The notes under the pieces are model-generated. The model saw only the letters and a list, made by a program, of their open reading frames with translations, was not told the DNA's origin and searched no databases. DNA of 64,000 nucleotides, taken from positions 1 to 64,000 of the forward strand of contig NZ_JNZA01000009.1 in assembly GCF_000717345.1 (NCBI RefSeq), written 5' to 3'. Positions within the stretch are counted from its first letter, which is position 1, and the number at the start of each line of letters is the position of its first letter. Source of the DNA: Streptomyces lydicus (GTDB lineage Bacteria; Actinomycetota; Actinomycetes; Streptomycetales; Streptomycetaceae). A program made the translations under genes and the position numbers. This document shows, piece after piece, positions 8,386-17,923 of the stretch.

Positions 8386-8951
8386 ATGGGTGCTGCCGGT
8401 TGATTCTCTCACGCGATCCGGGCTGTTCCGTCCGGGTCTTGTGCGAGCGCCTGCCGACATCCAGAACATTAGCACGCTGTCCGGGGTGGGTTCACACGCC
8501 TTTCCCCTGGCCCCCGGCCCCCGGACCTGCTCCTGGCCCGGCACCGTCCGGGCACCCACCCGGCACCCCCTCGTGCCTCGGGCATTCGCCGAGCACTGCC
8601 CAAAGGGTTCACACTCGCGGTAGCCGTCACCGGAGCGAGCCACACCCGGGCCGTCGGTGGCCCGGGCGGAGGACCGCAAGATCAGTACGGTGCGGTGTCC
8701 GACTCCCGGCCCCGCCCACCGGGACCGGTCGGCGGTTGCGGGACACTGTCATCGGGGCACATCTACGATCGCAGTGCACGACAGTGGGCAGGAGCAAGGA
8801 AGCACCGGGCAACCCTGTGAGGGGCGACACTCGTCCTCAAGGCGGGAAAGGGGAACCAGCCGATTTCCCGACGCGTGGATACGATCAGTAAGCAGTATCA
8901 GGACGACCCGATCAGGACGACCCCGACGAAGACTGAGGAAGGAGGTGCCCC
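8386..8951. other. Long leader region upstream of the fhaA operon
   Basis: A 566-bp gap between tRNA-Leu and fhaA with no convincing gene. It contains a short stem CCCGGGCC-N6-GGCCCGGG (8645-8666) without a T-run and a TACGAT hexamer near 8764 that could be a -10 without a good -35. A 13-bp direct repeat ATCAGGACGACCC lies at 8897-8909 and 8911-8923. The repeat ends 28 bp before the fhaA start, next to a strong AAGGAGG ribosome binding site. The promoter(s) of the downstream six-gene operon should lie in this stretch. Confidence 0.5.
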
Positions 8952-9782
8952 GTGGGAGTACTGAAGCGTTTCGAGCAGCGTCTCGAAGGTCTCGTCAACG
9001 GCACCTTCGCCAAGGTGTTCAAGTCCGAAGTGCAGCCCGTTGAGATCGCCGGCGCGCTGCAGCGCGAGTGCGACAACAACGCCACCATCTGGAACCGCGA
9101 CCGCACGGTCGTCCCCAACGACTTCATCGTCGAACTGAGCGCCCCCGACTACGAGCGGCTGAGCCCGTACAGCGGGCAGCTCGGCGACGAGCTGTCGAGC
9201 ATGGTCCGGGACTACGCGAAGCAGCAGCGCTACACCTTCATGGGGTCGATCAAGGTCCACCTGGAGAAGGCCGACGATCTCGACACCGGCCTGTACCGCG
9301 TCCGCAGCCGCACGCTCGCGTCCAGCAGCTCGCAGGACCAGCCCGGCCAGGCGGCGCAGCGCGCCTCCGCGGCGCCCCAGGGCAGCCGGGCCGGCGGCGG
9401 CCACGTGAGCCCGCCCCCCATGCCTTCCTCCCCGCCTCCCGGCGGCGCGCAGCCCGTACCCCGTACGGCACCGCCCGGTGCAGGTCCGCAGCCCTACGCG
9501 CAGACGAGGCGCTGGATCGAGATCAACGGCACCCGCCACCAGATCTCGCGCTCCACTCTCGTGCTGGGCCGCAGCACCGACGCTGACGTACGGATCGACG
9601 ACCCGGGTGTCTCCCGGCGTCACTGTGAGATCCGGGTCGGAACGCCCCCCATGATCCAGGATCTGGGCTCCACGAACGGCATCGTGGTAGACGGGCAGCA
9701 CACCACTCGCGCTAATCTCCGCGACGGCTCGCGGATTGTCGTGGGCAGTACCACCATCGTTTACCGGCAAGCCGAAGGGTGA
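8952..9782 (+). CDS. fhaA: FhaA: DUF3662 plus FHA domain protein
   Basis: A 276-residue cytoplasmic adaptor. Residues 1-115 form the DUF3662 domain (begins MGVLKRFEQRLEGLVNGTFAKVFKS). Residues 125-185 are a Pro/Gln/Ser-rich linker. Residues 190-275 are an FHA phosphothreonine-binding domain with LVLGRSTDADVRI, VSRRHCEI and GSTNGIVV carrying the conserved GR, SxxH and NG residues. In mycobacteria FhaA is a PknB substrate that binds the phosphorylated pseudokinase part of MviN. A pseudokinase and murJ are present at 58.6-62.6 kb. The GTG start at 8952 follows an ideal AAGGAGG. It is the first gene of fhaA-fhaB-pstP-rodA-pbpA-pknB. Confidence 0.93.
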   Translation: MGVLKRFEQRLEGLVNGTFAKVFKSEVQPVEIAGALQRECDNNATIWNRDRTVVPNDFIVELSAPDYERLSPYSGQLGDELSSMVRDYAKQQRYTFMGSIKVHLEKADDLDTGLYRVRSRTLASSSSQDQPGQAAQRASAAPQGSRAGGGHVSPPPMPSSPPPGGAQPVPRTAPPGAGPQPYAQTRRWIEINGTRHQISRSTLVLGRSTDADVRIDDPGVSRRHCEIRVGTPPMIQDLGSTNGIVVDGQHTTRANLRDGSRIVVGSTTIVYRQAEG

Positions 9783-9792
9783 AGCGGGGGCA

Positions 9793-10323
9793 ATGTCAGA
9801 GCTGACCCTCACGGTCATGCGGTTGGGTTTCCTCGCCGTACTGTGGCTGTTCGTCATCGTGGCCGTTCAGGTCATCCGCAGCGATCTGTTCGGCACGCGC
9901 GTCACGCAGCGCGGTGCCGCGCGGCGCGGCGCGCAGGAACCGCGTGCGCAGCGCCAGCCTGCGGCACCTCCGCAGCAGCAGCAGCGCCGCCAGGAAGGCG
10001 GCCGCGGCAACAACCGGCAGCGCCGCGGGGCCCCCACGAAGCTGGTGGTCTCCGAAGGCTCGCTGACCGGCACCACCGTCGCCCTCCAAGGCCAGACCAT
10101 CTCCCTGGGCCGTGCGCACGACTCCACGATCGTGCTGGACGACGACTACGCGTCCAGCCGGCATGCCAGGATCTACCCGGACCGTGACGGCCAGTGGATC
10201 GTCGAGGATCTCGGTTCCACCAACGGCACGTACCTGGACCGGACCCGACTGACGACCCCGACACCGATTCCTCTGGGAGCCCCGATCCGCATCGGCAAGA
10301 CCGTCATCGAGCTGCGGAAGTAG
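9793..10323 (+). CDS. fhaB: FhaB: membrane-anchored FHA domain protein
   Basis: A 176-residue protein. One N-terminal membrane helix (residues 7-28, LTVMRLGFLAVLWLFVIVAVQVI) is followed by a basic, Gln/Arg-rich linker and a C-terminal FHA domain (about 85-175). That domain carries SLGRAHDSTIVLDDDYASSRHARI and GSTNGTYLD. In mycobacteria FhaB (FipA) links PknB signalling to FtsZ/FtsQ at the septum, and a similar role here is inference. It starts 10 bp after fhaA ends, at the ATG at 9793 behind GGGGG. The next 132 bp before pstP include a GAGCGAGCGGAGCGAGCGAG short-repeat patch and no gene. Confidence 0.92.
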   Translation: MSELTLTVMRLGFLAVLWLFVIVAVQVIRSDLFGTRVTQRGAARRGAQEPRAQRQPAAPPQQQQRRQEGGRGNNRQRRGAPTKLVVSEGSLTGTTVALQGQTISLGRAHDSTIVLDDDYASSRHARIYPDRDGQWIVEDLGSTNGTYLDRTRLTTPTPIPLGAPIRIGKTVIELRK

Positions 10324-10455
10324 TACGACAATGAGCGAGCGGAGCGAGCGAGCCGCGGCGGTCCACTCGGCGGACCCGGGCGTGCTCCCGACCGGAGGGT
10401 GGGCAGTGTGGCTCGACGAGACCGGCTGTACCCCGAGCCGACGGGTGAGGTGCGC

Positions 10456-12030
10456 ATGAGTCTGTCCCTGCGCTTTGCCGCCGGATCGCACAAGGGCATG
10501 ATCCGCGAGGGCAACGAAGACTCCGGCTACGCCGGTCCGCGGCTGCTCGCCATCGCCGACGGCATGGGCGGCCAGGCCGCCGGTGAGGTCGCCTCCTCCG
10601 AGGTGATCTCCACCCTCGTCCAGCTCGACGACGACGTCCCCGGTTCGGACATCCTCACCTCGCTCGGCACCGCCGTGCAGCGCGCCAACGATCAGCTGCG
10701 CGTGATGGTCGAGGAGGACCCGCAGCTGGAGGGCATGGGCACGACCCTGACCGCCCTGCTGTGGACCGGGCAGCGGCTCGGCCTCGTGCACGTCGGTGAC
10801 TCGCGCGCCTACCTGCTGCGCGACGGCGTGCTGACGCAGATCACCCAGGACCACACCTGGGTGCAGCGACTGGTCGACGAGGGCCGGATCACCGAGGAAG
10901 AAGCCACCACGCACCCGCAGCGGTCGCTGCTGATGCGGGCGCTGGGCAGCGGCGATCACGTCGAGCCCGACCTGTCGATCCGCGAGGTGCGGGCCGGCGA
11001 CCGGTACCTGATCTGCTCGGACGGGCTGTCCGGCGTCGTCAGCCACCAGACGCTGGAGGAGACCCTCGCCGGCTACCACGGGCCGCACGAGACCGTGCAG
11101 GAGCTGATCCAGCTCGCGCTGCGCGGTGGCGGCCCCGACAACATCACCTGCATCGTCGCCGACGTCCTGGACGTGGACGGCAACGAGTCGATGGCCGGGC
11201 AGCTCAACGACACCCCGGTGATCGTCGGTGCCGTCGCGGAGAACCAGCACCAGCTCAGCGACCCCAGCACGCTGCAGACGCCGGCCGCCCGGGCCGCCGA
11301 GCTCGGCCGTCCCGGCGGGCCGCCCCCCGGCCCCGGTGGCGCCTTCGGCCCGCCCGGAAGCGGCGACCCGGAGGTCGGCGGTCCGCCGCAGGGCTCCTTC
11401 GGCGCCTTCATGGACGAGGACTTCGTCAAGCCGCGGCGGCGCGGAAGGTGGATCAAGCGCTCGCTGTTCCTCGTGCTGGCGCTCGGTGTGATCGGCGGTG
11501 GGCTCTACGGGGGCTACCGCTGGACGCAGACCCAGTACTTCGTCGGCGCCAAGGACGACCACATCGCGCTGTACCGCGGCATCAGCCAGGACCTCGCGTG
11601 GTTCCGGCTGAACGACGTGGACGAGGATCACCCCGAGATCGAACTCAAGTACCTCCCGCTGTACCAGCGCAACCAGGTCAAGGAGACCATCGCGGTCGAC
11701 AGCCGTACGCAGGCGGGCGAGAAGGTCACCGAGCTGAGCAGGCAGGCCAACGCCTGCCGCAGCAAGGAGCAGCGGGAGGCCGCCGAGCGCGAGGCGGCGC
11801 GCAACAAGGGCAAGGGCCAGGCGGGCACGCCGGGCAAGCCCGGTTCGACCGCCAAGCCCGGCACGCAGACCGGAAAGCCCGGTTCCACCGACAAGGCGGG
11901 CACCACCGGAGGCACCGGCACGGCCGGGGCCCTCTCGGCGACCGTCACGCCGTCTCCCACACCCACTCCCAGCCAGGCCCCCTCCGAGGAGCAGCAGAAG
12001 CTGGAAAAGAATTGCAGCACCCAGCAGTGA
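10456..12030 (+). CDS. pstP: PP2C-type Ser/Thr protein phosphatase (PstP)
   Basis: A 524-residue membrane phosphatase opposing PknB. Residues 1-240 form the PP2C domain with the metal and phosphate motifs GNEDSG, IADGMGGQAAGE, HVGDSRAYLLRDG, SDGLSG and GGPDNITCIVADV. A Pro/Gly linker follows, then a single membrane helix at about 335-355 and an extracytoplasmic tail. The tail ends in a Gly/Lys/Pro/Thr-rich repeat region (GTPGKPGSTAKPG, TGKPGSTDKAG) and a Pro/Thr/Ser stretch, longer than the mycobacterial enzyme. The ATG at 10456 follows GGTGAGG. Starts further upstream are possible. It ends 23 bp before rodA. Confidence 0.93.
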   Translation: MSLSLRFAAGSHKGMIREGNEDSGYAGPRLLAIADGMGGQAAGEVASSEVISTLVQLDDDVPGSDILTSLGTAVQRANDQLRVMVEEDPQLEGMGTTLTALLWTGQRLGLVHVGDSRAYLLRDGVLTQITQDHTWVQRLVDEGRITEEEATTHPQRSLLMRALGSGDHVEPDLSIREVRAGDRYLICSDGLSGVVSHQTLEETLAGYHGPHETVQELIQLALRGGGPDNITCIVADVLDVDGNESMAGQLNDTPVIVGAVAENQHQLSDPSTLQTPAARAAELGRPGGPPPGPGGAFGPPGSGDPEVGGPPQGSFGAFMDEDFVKPRRRGRWIKRSLFLVLALGVIGGGLYGGYRWTQTQYFVGAKDDHIALYRGISQDLAWFRLNDVDEDHPEIELKYLPLYQRNQVKETIAVDSRTQAGEKVTELSRQANACRSKEQREAAEREAARNKGKGQAGTPGKPGSTAKPGTQTGKPGSTDKAGTTGGTGTAGALSATVTPSPTPTPSQAPSEEQQKLEKNCSTQQ

Positions 12031-12053
12031 GGGCGTAGGGGGCCGGAGATCTC

Positions 12054-13451
12054 ATGAGCAGTACCACCAACACCACCACCATCGGCACCATCGGAGCCCC
12101 GAGCCGCCGCAACACCGAGCTGGCGCTGCTCGTCTTCGCGGTGATCATTCCGGTGTTCGCGTACATCAATGTGGGTCTCGCCAAGGAGGAGACCGTCCCT
12201 GCCGGTGTGCTCGGCTACACCCTGGGGCTCGGCCTGCTGGCCGGCGTGGCGCACCTCGTCGTGCGCAAGTGGGCGCCGTACGCGGATCCGCTGATGCTGC
12301 CGATCGCCACCCTGCTCAACGGCCTGGGTCTGGTCTTCATCTGGCGGCTGGACCAGGAGCCGCAGATCAGCACGCCGCAGCTGGGCGGTGCGATGGCGCC
12401 GGGGCAGCTGATGTGGTCGACGCTGGGCGTCGCGCTCTTCCTCGGCGTACTGATCTTCCTCAAGGACCACCGTGTCCTGCAGCGCTACACCTACATCTCG
12501 ATGGTGGTGGCGCTGGTCCTGCTGATCTCGCCGATCTTCTTCCCGGCCCGCTTCGGCGCGCGCATCTGGATCACCATTCCCGGTGTCGGTTCGCTGCAGC
12601 CCGGTGAGTTCGCGAAGATCATCATCGCGATCTTCTTCGCGGGGTACCTGATGGTGAAGCGGGACGCGCTGGCGCTCGCCAGCCGCCGCTTCATGGGCCT
12701 GTACCTCCCGCGCGGCCGTGACCTCGGGCCGATCCTGGTCATCTGGGCGCTGAGCCTGATGATCCTGGTCTTCGAGACCGACCTCGGCACCTCGCTGCTG
12801 TTCTTCGGCCTCTTCGTGATCATGCTGTACGTGGCCACCGAGCGGACCAGCTGGATCGTCTTCGGTCTGCTGCTGAGCGCCGGCGGCGCGGTCGCCGTGG
12901 CCACCTTCGAGTCCCACGTGCAGGTCCGTGTCCACAACTGGCTGAACCCGCTGGAGCTGCTCAACGGCGGCGTCACCGAGACCGCCCAGGCCATGTACTC
13001 CTTCGGGTCCGGCGGCATCCTCGGATCGGGTCTGGGCCAGGGCTACTCCCGGCTGATCGGCGGTATCGCGCCCAAGAGCGACTACATCCTCGCCACCGTC
13101 GGCGAGGAGATCGGGCTGGCCGGCCTGATGGCCATCCTGATGCTGTACGGCCTGCTCATCGAGCGCGGTATCCGTACGGCGCTGGCCGCCCGCGACCCGT
13201 TCGGCAAGCTGCTGGCCGTCGGCCTCTCCGGCGCCTTCGCGCTGCAGGTCTTCGTCGTCGCCGGCGGTGTGACGGGCCTGATCCCGCTGACCGGTATGAC
13301 GATGCCGTTCCTCGCCCAGGGTGGCTCCTCCGTGATCGCCAACTGGGCGCTGGTCGCGATCCTGCTTCGCATCAGTGACACCGCGCGCCGCCCGGCGCCG
13401 ACCCCCGCCCCGTCCACCGACGCCGAGATGACCCAGGTGGTCCGTCCGTGA
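12054..13451 (+). CDS. rodA: SEDS family peptidoglycan polymerase (RodA/FtsW type)
   Basis: A 465-residue, about 10-helix SEDS glycosyltransferase that polymerises lipid II in the cytoplasmic membrane. Typical segments include TIPGVGSLQPGEFAKIIIAIFFAGY, the helix pair around VFETDLGTSLLFFGLF (with the conserved catalytic-type Asp in ETDLG) and GLGQGYSRLIGGIAPKSDYILATVGEE. Near the end is GMTMPFLAQGGSSVIANW, a SEDS signature. The last four bases overlap the GTG start of pbpA (GTGA), so the SEDS polymerase and its transpeptidase partner are translationally coupled. Assignment to RodA rather than FtsW rests on this pknB-linked position, since the dcw-cluster FtsW would lie elsewhere. Confidence 0.92.
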   Translation: MSSTTNTTTIGTIGAPSRRNTELALLVFAVIIPVFAYINVGLAKEETVPAGVLGYTLGLGLLAGVAHLVVRKWAPYADPLMLPIATLLNGLGLVFIWRLDQEPQISTPQLGGAMAPGQLMWSTLGVALFLGVLIFLKDHRVLQRYTYISMVVALVLLISPIFFPARFGARIWITIPGVGSLQPGEFAKIIIAIFFAGYLMVKRDALALASRRFMGLYLPRGRDLGPILVIWALSLMILVFETDLGTSLLFFGLFVIMLYVATERTSWIVFGLLLSAGGAVAVATFESHVQVRVHNWLNPLELLNGGVTETAQAMYSFGSGGILGSGLGQGYSRLIGGIAPKSDYILATVGEEIGLAGLMAILMLYGLLIERGIRTALAARDPFGKLLAVGLSGAFALQVFVVAGGVTGLIPLTGMTMPFLAQGGSSVIANWALVAILLRISDTARRPAPTPAPSTDAEMTQVVRP

Positions 13452-14917
13452 ACAAGCCTCTGCGCCGGGTCGCGATCTTCTGCGGCCTGCTCGTCCTCGC
13501 CCTGCTCGTCCGCGTCAACTGGGTGCAGTTCGTCGAGGGCGACCAGCTCAAGAACGACGCGCACAACCGCCGGGTCTCCATCGAGCGCTACAGCACGCCG
13601 CGCGGCAACATCATCGTCGACGGCAAGGCGATCACCGGCTCGACGACCACCGACAGCGGCGACTTCAAGTACAAGCGGACGTACAAGAACGGCAAGATGT
13701 GGGCGCCGGTCACCGGCTATGCCTCGCAGGCGTTCGACGCCAACCAGCTCGAGAAGCTCAACGACGGCATCCTCACCGGCACCGATGACCGGCTCTTCTT
13801 CAGCCGCACGGTCGACATGTTCACCGGCAGCAAGCAGAAGGGCGGCAACGTCGTCACGACGCTGGACGCCAAGGCGCAGAAGGCGGCCTTCGAGGGCCTG
13901 GGCAACCAGAAGGGCGCGGTCGCCGCGATCAACCCGGAGACCGGGGCGATCCTGGCGCTGGCCAGCACCCCGTCGTACGACCCGTCCACGTTCGCCGGCA
14001 TGAGCAACAAGGACGCCGAGGCGTACAACGGTCTGCTGAAGAAGAACAACCCCGACGAGCCGATGCTCAACCGGGCGCTGCGGCAGACCTACCCGCCGGG
14101 CTCCACCTTCAAGGTCGTCACGGCCTCGGCGGCGCTGGAGAACGGCCTGTACACCGACGTCGACGCGAAGACCGACTCGCCGGTGCCGTACACGCTGCCC
14201 GACACCGCCGGTCTCCCGCTGAAGAACGAGGGCTCCATCCAGTGTGAGAACGTCAGCCTGCGCGAGGCCCTGCGCCTGTCGTGCAACACGGTCTTCGGCA
14301 AGGTCAGCGCCGACCTCGGCAACAAGAAGATGAAGGCCGAGGCGGAGAAGTTCGGCTTCAACAACGCCAAGATCGACACCCCGGTCCGGGCCGCGGAGAG
14401 CATCTTCCCGACCGACAACCGGCCGCAGAACGCCATGGCCGGCATCGGGCAGGCGTCCAACCGGGCCACGCCGCTGCAGATGGCCATGGTCGCCTCGGCA
14501 GTCGCCAACGGCGGCAAGCTGATGAAGCCGTACATGGTCGACCAGCTGGTCGCGCCGAACCTCAACGTGGTGCAGCAGCACACGCCGCAGGAGATGAGCC
14601 GGCCGCTCAGCCCGGAGAACGCGCAGAAGATCCAGAGCATCATGGAGACCGTCGTCAAGAGCGGCACGGGAACCAACGCACAGATCCCGAACGTCACAGT
14701 CGGGGGTAAGACGGGTACCGCCCAGCACGGCGAGAACAACAAGGACAACCCGTACGCCTGGTTCATCTCCTACGCGAAGACCGACAAGGGCACCCCCGTC
14801 GCGGTCGCTGTCGTCATTGAGGGATCGGACACCCTTCGCGACGACATCGCCGGCGGCAAGCTCGCCGCTCCCATCGCGAAGCGCGTCATGGAGGCGGTAC
14901 TCGAAGGCGAGAAGTGA
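13448..14917 (+). CDS. pbpA: Class B penicillin-binding protein PbpA
   Basis: A 489-residue D,D-transpeptidase. A single N-terminal membrane anchor (about 7-22) and a short dimerisation domain precede the transpeptidase domain. The three active-site motifs are STFK (nucleophile Ser219 within PPGSTFK), SCN (278-280) and KTGT (421-424). Class B PBPs pair with SEDS proteins to cross-link new glycan, and here the pair is joined by a 4-bp overlap with rodA. The length matches the PbpA group found next to pknB in actinobacteria. About 145 bp separate it from pknB, leaving room for an additional promoter. Confidence 0.94.
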   Translation: MNKPLRRVAIFCGLLVLALLVRVNWVQFVEGDQLKNDAHNRRVSIERYSTPRGNIIVDGKAITGSTTTDSGDFKYKRTYKNGKMWAPVTGYASQAFDANQLEKLNDGILTGTDDRLFFSRTVDMFTGSKQKGGNVVTTLDAKAQKAAFEGLGNQKGAVAAINPETGAILALASTPSYDPSTFAGMSNKDAEAYNGLLKKNNPDEPMLNRALRQTYPPGSTFKVVTASAALENGLYTDVDAKTDSPVPYTLPDTAGLPLKNEGSIQCENVSLREALRLSCNTVFGKVSADLGNKKMKAEAEKFGFNNAKIDTPVRAAESIFPTDNRPQNAMAGIGQASNRATPLQMAMVASAVANGGKLMKPYMVDQLVAPNLNVVQQHTPQEMSRPLSPENAQKIQSIMETVVKSGTGTNAQIPNVTVGGKTGTAQHGENNKDNPYAWFISYAKTDKGTPVAVAVVIEGSDTLRDDIAGGKLAAPIAKRVMEAVLEGEK

Positions 14918-15062
14918 CTCGGGTCATGCCAGTACCGGTCACGTATCAGGTTGCGGCTCCGGCCCGGTCCGATGCGGCGTCCCGGGTACGGTAGCCCGGA
15001 CAGCACACCGCCGGACCACACACGGGTGCGGTCGGGACTGACGGAGAGGGCTGGAGAAGCTT

Positions 15063-17051
15063 ATGGAAGAGCCGCGTCGCCTCGGCGGCCGGTACGAGCT
15101 GGGCTCGGTGCTCGGCCGCGGTGGCATGGCCGAGGTGTACCTCGCGCATGACACCCGCCTCGGCCGCACCGTAGCGGTGAAGACGCTGCGGGTGGATCTT
15201 GCCCGCGACCCGTCCTTCCAGGCCCGGTTCCGCCGTGAGGCCCAGTCGGCCGCCTCGCTGAACCATCCGTCGATCGTCGCGGTCTACGACACCGGCGAGG
15301 ACTACGTCGACGGTGTCTCGATCCCGTACATCGTCATGGAGTACGTGGACGGGTCCACGCTGCGTGAGCTGCTGCACTCCGGCCGCAAGCTGCTGCCCGA
15401 GCGCTCGCTGGAGATGACCACCGGCGTCCTCCAGGCGCTGGAGTACTCGCACCGCGCCGGCATCGTCCACCGCGACATCAAGCCGGCGAACGTCATGCTG
15501 ACGCGCACCGGCCAGGTCAAGGTCATGGACTTCGGCATCGCCCGCGCCATGGGTGACGCCGGTATGACGATGACGCAGACCGCCGCGGTCATCGGCACCG
15601 CCCAGTACCTCTCGCCCGAGCAGGCCAAGGGCGAGCAGGTCGACGCCCGCTCCGACCTGTACTCCACCGGCTGTCTGCTGTACGAGCTGCTCACCGTCCG
15701 GCCGCCGTTCGTCGGTGACTCGCCGGTCGCGGTGGCCTACCAGCACGTCCGCGAGGAGCCGCAGAAGCCGAGCAACTTCGACCCCGAGATCACGCCTGAG
15801 ATGGACGCGATCGTCCTGAAGGCGCTGGTCAAGGACCCGGACTACCGCTATCAGTCGGCTGACGAGATGCGCGCCGACATCGAGGCGGCGCTGGACGGCC
15901 AGCCGGTCGCGGCGGCCTCCGCCCTGGGCGCGGCCGGCTACGACCAGGACCAGCCGACGACGATGCTGCGCGCGCAGGACGGCGGCGGCCCGAAGACCTC
16001 GATGCTCCCGCCGATGAACCCCGACGACGGGGGCTACGGCTACGACGAGCGCGGCGACCGGCGGCGGGGCGGCGGCCAGAAGAAGAGCCACACCTCGACG
16101 ATCCTGCTGGTGCTCGCGGCGGTGCTGGTCCTGGTCGGTGCGATCTTCATCGGCAAGGCGATGTTCAGCGGCAACAAGCAGGACAGCAAGCTTGCCGCGC
16201 CGAACCTCGTCGGCAGGACGCTGAAGGATGCCAAGCAGGCCGGGGTGAACAGCTCCTTCAAGGTGGCCCTGGGCGGCCGCAAGCCCTGCGAAAACCAGAA
16301 GAAGGGCCAGATCACCGAGCAGCAGCCGGAGGCCGGCAACCAGATCGCGAAGAACGACACGATCACGGTGACGCTGTGCTCGGGGGCCGTGAAGGTGACG
16401 GTGCCCGACGTGACGGGCTACACCGCCGACAAGGCCAAGTCGATCCTGTCCTCCAAGGGCTTCACGGACGTCCAGCAGACCTCGGAGGAGTCCGAGAAGA
16501 CGGCCGGCACGGTCATCCGGCAGAGCCCCGACGCACAGACCGACCAGCCGAAGGACACGACGATCCGGCTGGTCGTGGCCCAGCCGACCCCCAAGCAGCA
16601 GATCCCGGACGTCAAGGGCCAGGACGCCGCGGCGGCCGAGAAGCAGCTGAGCGACCTCGGCTTCAAGGTCACCAAGACCGAGCAGGAGACGCCCGACCCG
16701 AACCAGGTCGGCAAGGTGCTCGACCAGAGCCCGGCGGGCGGCACGGACGCCAAGAACGGCTCCACGGTCAACCTGAAGGTCGGCAAGGCGGCCGCGCAGA
16801 CGCCCGTGCCGGACGTGCGGACCCAGAAGCTGAAGGATGCGAAGCAGGCGCTCCAGCAGGCCGGCTTCACCAACATCCAGATCACCGGCCCGCAGGACGA
16901 CAACGCCCGGGTGATCAACCAGGACCCGCAGCCGAACACGCCGTCCGACCCCAAGTCGACGACCGTGACGCTGACCACCATCGGTGGCGGTGGTGGCGGC
17001 GGCGGCAATGACGGTGGCGGCGGCATCTTCGGCGGCCCGTTCGGAGGCTGA
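15063..17051 (+). CDS. pknB: Ser/Thr protein kinase PknB with PASTA repeats
   Basis: A 662-residue receptor-type kinase. The cytoplasmic kinase domain (1-275) has GRGGMAEV, VAVKTLR, VHRDIKPANVML, MDFGIAR and the activation-loop/APE-like run GTAQYLSPEQAKG, so all catalytic residues are intact. A juxtamembrane linker leads to one membrane helix (about 345-366). Four PASTA repeats follow (starting near NLVGRTLKDAKQAG, VPDVTGYTADKAK, IPDVKGQDAAAAEK and VPDVRTQKLKDAKQ), which in relatives bind muropeptide or lipid II. The C-terminus is an unusual Gly-rich tail with an eight-Gly run and GIFGGPFGG. It is the last gene of the operon, and a terminator lies at 17092-17124. Confidence 0.95.
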   Translation: MEEPRRLGGRYELGSVLGRGGMAEVYLAHDTRLGRTVAVKTLRVDLARDPSFQARFRREAQSAASLNHPSIVAVYDTGEDYVDGVSIPYIVMEYVDGSTLRELLHSGRKLLPERSLEMTTGVLQALEYSHRAGIVHRDIKPANVMLTRTGQVKVMDFGIARAMGDAGMTMTQTAAVIGTAQYLSPEQAKGEQVDARSDLYSTGCLLYELLTVRPPFVGDSPVAVAYQHVREEPQKPSNFDPEITPEMDAIVLKALVKDPDYRYQSADEMRADIEAALDGQPVAAASALGAAGYDQDQPTTMLRAQDGGGPKTSMLPPMNPDDGGYGYDERGDRRRGGGQKKSHTSTILLVLAAVLVLVGAIFIGKAMFSGNKQDSKLAAPNLVGRTLKDAKQAGVNSSFKVALGGRKPCENQKKGQITEQQPEAGNQIAKNDTITVTLCSGAVKVTVPDVTGYTADKAKSILSSKGFTDVQQTSEESEKTAGTVIRQSPDAQTDQPKDTTIRLVVAQPTPKQQIPDVKGQDAAAAEKQLSDLGFKVTKTEQETPDPNQVGKVLDQSPAGGTDAKNGSTVNLKVGKAAAQTPVPDVRTQKLKDAKQALQQAGFTNIQITGPQDDNARVINQDPQPNTPSDPKSTTVTLTTIGGGGGGGGNDGGGGIFGGPFGG

Positions 17052-17091
17052 CGACCGGCGGGCAGCGGCCCGCTGAGCGTTCCCACGACGA

Positions 17092-17124
17092 AGCCCCGGC
17101 AGCCCTTCAAGGGCGGCCGGGGCT
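17092..17124. terminator. Bidirectional terminator between pknB and sortase genes
   Basis: Arms AGCCCCGGC (17092-17100) and GCCGGGGCT (17116-17124) enclose an inner CCCTTCAAGGG stem. It lies between the convergent pknB and the leftward sortase operon. The T-content after the stem is modest in both directions. Confidence 0.7.
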
Positions 17125-17157
17125 CTGTCGTTCGCGGGTGCTGCGCGGCGCTGCGGG

Positions 17158-17898
17158 CTAGCGCAGCTCCTCCGGAGGGGTGCGGTCCGCGTCGACCTTC
17201 TCGGTGCGCTCCAGCTCGCCCCAGACGATGTAGCGGTACGTCGAGGTGTAGACCGGGGTGCAGGTCGTGAGGGTGATGTAGCGGCCGGCCTTGTGCTTGC
17301 CGGACTCCTTGGGGAGCTTGTTGAGGACGTCGACGTTGTACTTCGAGGTCTCGGGCAGCGTCGCGAAGACCTTGTAGACGTACCAGGTGTCCTTGGTCTC
17401 GAAGACGATCGGGTCGCCGTCCTTGAGCTTGTCGATGTTGTGGAACTTCGCGCCGTGGCCGTCGCGGTGCGCGGCGAGGGTGAAGTTGCCCTTCTTGTCC
17501 TGCGGCAGCGCGGACTTGACCGGCTTGGTGTAGTAGCCGGCGACCCCCTCGTTGAGCACCTCGCTGCTGGTGCCCTTCTTGACCAGCACCTCGCCGTTGT
17601 CCATCGCCGGCACGTGCAGGAAGCCGATGCCGTCCTTGGTGTCGAGGGCTCCCGGTCCCTTGGGGCCGCTCGCCGCCCAGTGCTGGCGCACCTGGTCGCT
17701 CTGCTTGTGCGCCTCACGGTCGGCGAGGACGTTGGTCCACCACAGCGAGTAGGCGACGAAAAGGCCCAGGACCAGGCCGGCCGTGATCAGCAGTTCGCCG
17801 ATGACGCTGACGATGGAGGCGATGGTCCTGCGCACGCGGCGCGGCGTGGGAGGCGGCGTGCCGCGGTGGCTTTCCTCGTCGGTTTCGGTCGCGGTCAC
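17158..17898 (-). CDS. srtE: Class E sortase (second of three)
   Basis: A 246-residue membrane cysteine transpeptidase. The N-terminal cytoplasmic tail is followed by one membrane helix (about 28-50). The sortase fold has catalytic His in AAHRDGHG, Cys in TLTTCTPVYTST and Arg in TYRYIVWGE. Class E sortases in high-GC actinobacteria cleave LAXTG-type signals, and in Streptomyces they anchor chaplins for aerial growth. It starts 25 bp after the previous sortase gene ends and is the last gene of the leftward run DUF881-sortase-peptide-pabA-sortase-sortase. Compared with its upstream neighbour it lacks the long disordered N-terminal region. Which of the two corresponds to SrtE1 or SrtE2 was not decided. 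Confidence 0.93.
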   Translation of the reverse strand: MTATETDEESHRGTPPPTPRRVRRTIASIVSVIGELLITAGLVLGLFVAYSLWWTNVLADREAHKQSDQVRQHWAASGPKGPGALDTKDGIGFLHVPAMDNGEVLVKKGTSSEVLNEGVAGYYTKPVKSALPQDKKGNFTLAAHRDGHGAKFHNIDKLKDGDPIVFETKDTWYVYKVFATLPETSKYNVDVLNKLPKESGKHKAGRYITLTTCTPVYTSTYRYIVWGELERTEKVDADRTPPEELR

Positions 17899-17923
17899 CG
17901 CGTAGCACCCCTTTTTTGTTCGC

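Noticed and set aside
10330..10352. GAGCGAGCGGAGCGAGCGAG patch between fhaB and pstP as a regulatory repeat
   Set aside because: A common short simple-sequence motif in high-GC genomes, with no symmetry or spacing that points to a binding site.
14946..17717. A 923-codon minus-strand open frame
   Set aside because: Antisense to pknB and out of frame with the sortase gene. The composition alternates between Arg/Thr/Ser-rich and Leu/Gly/Arg-rich, with no domain.
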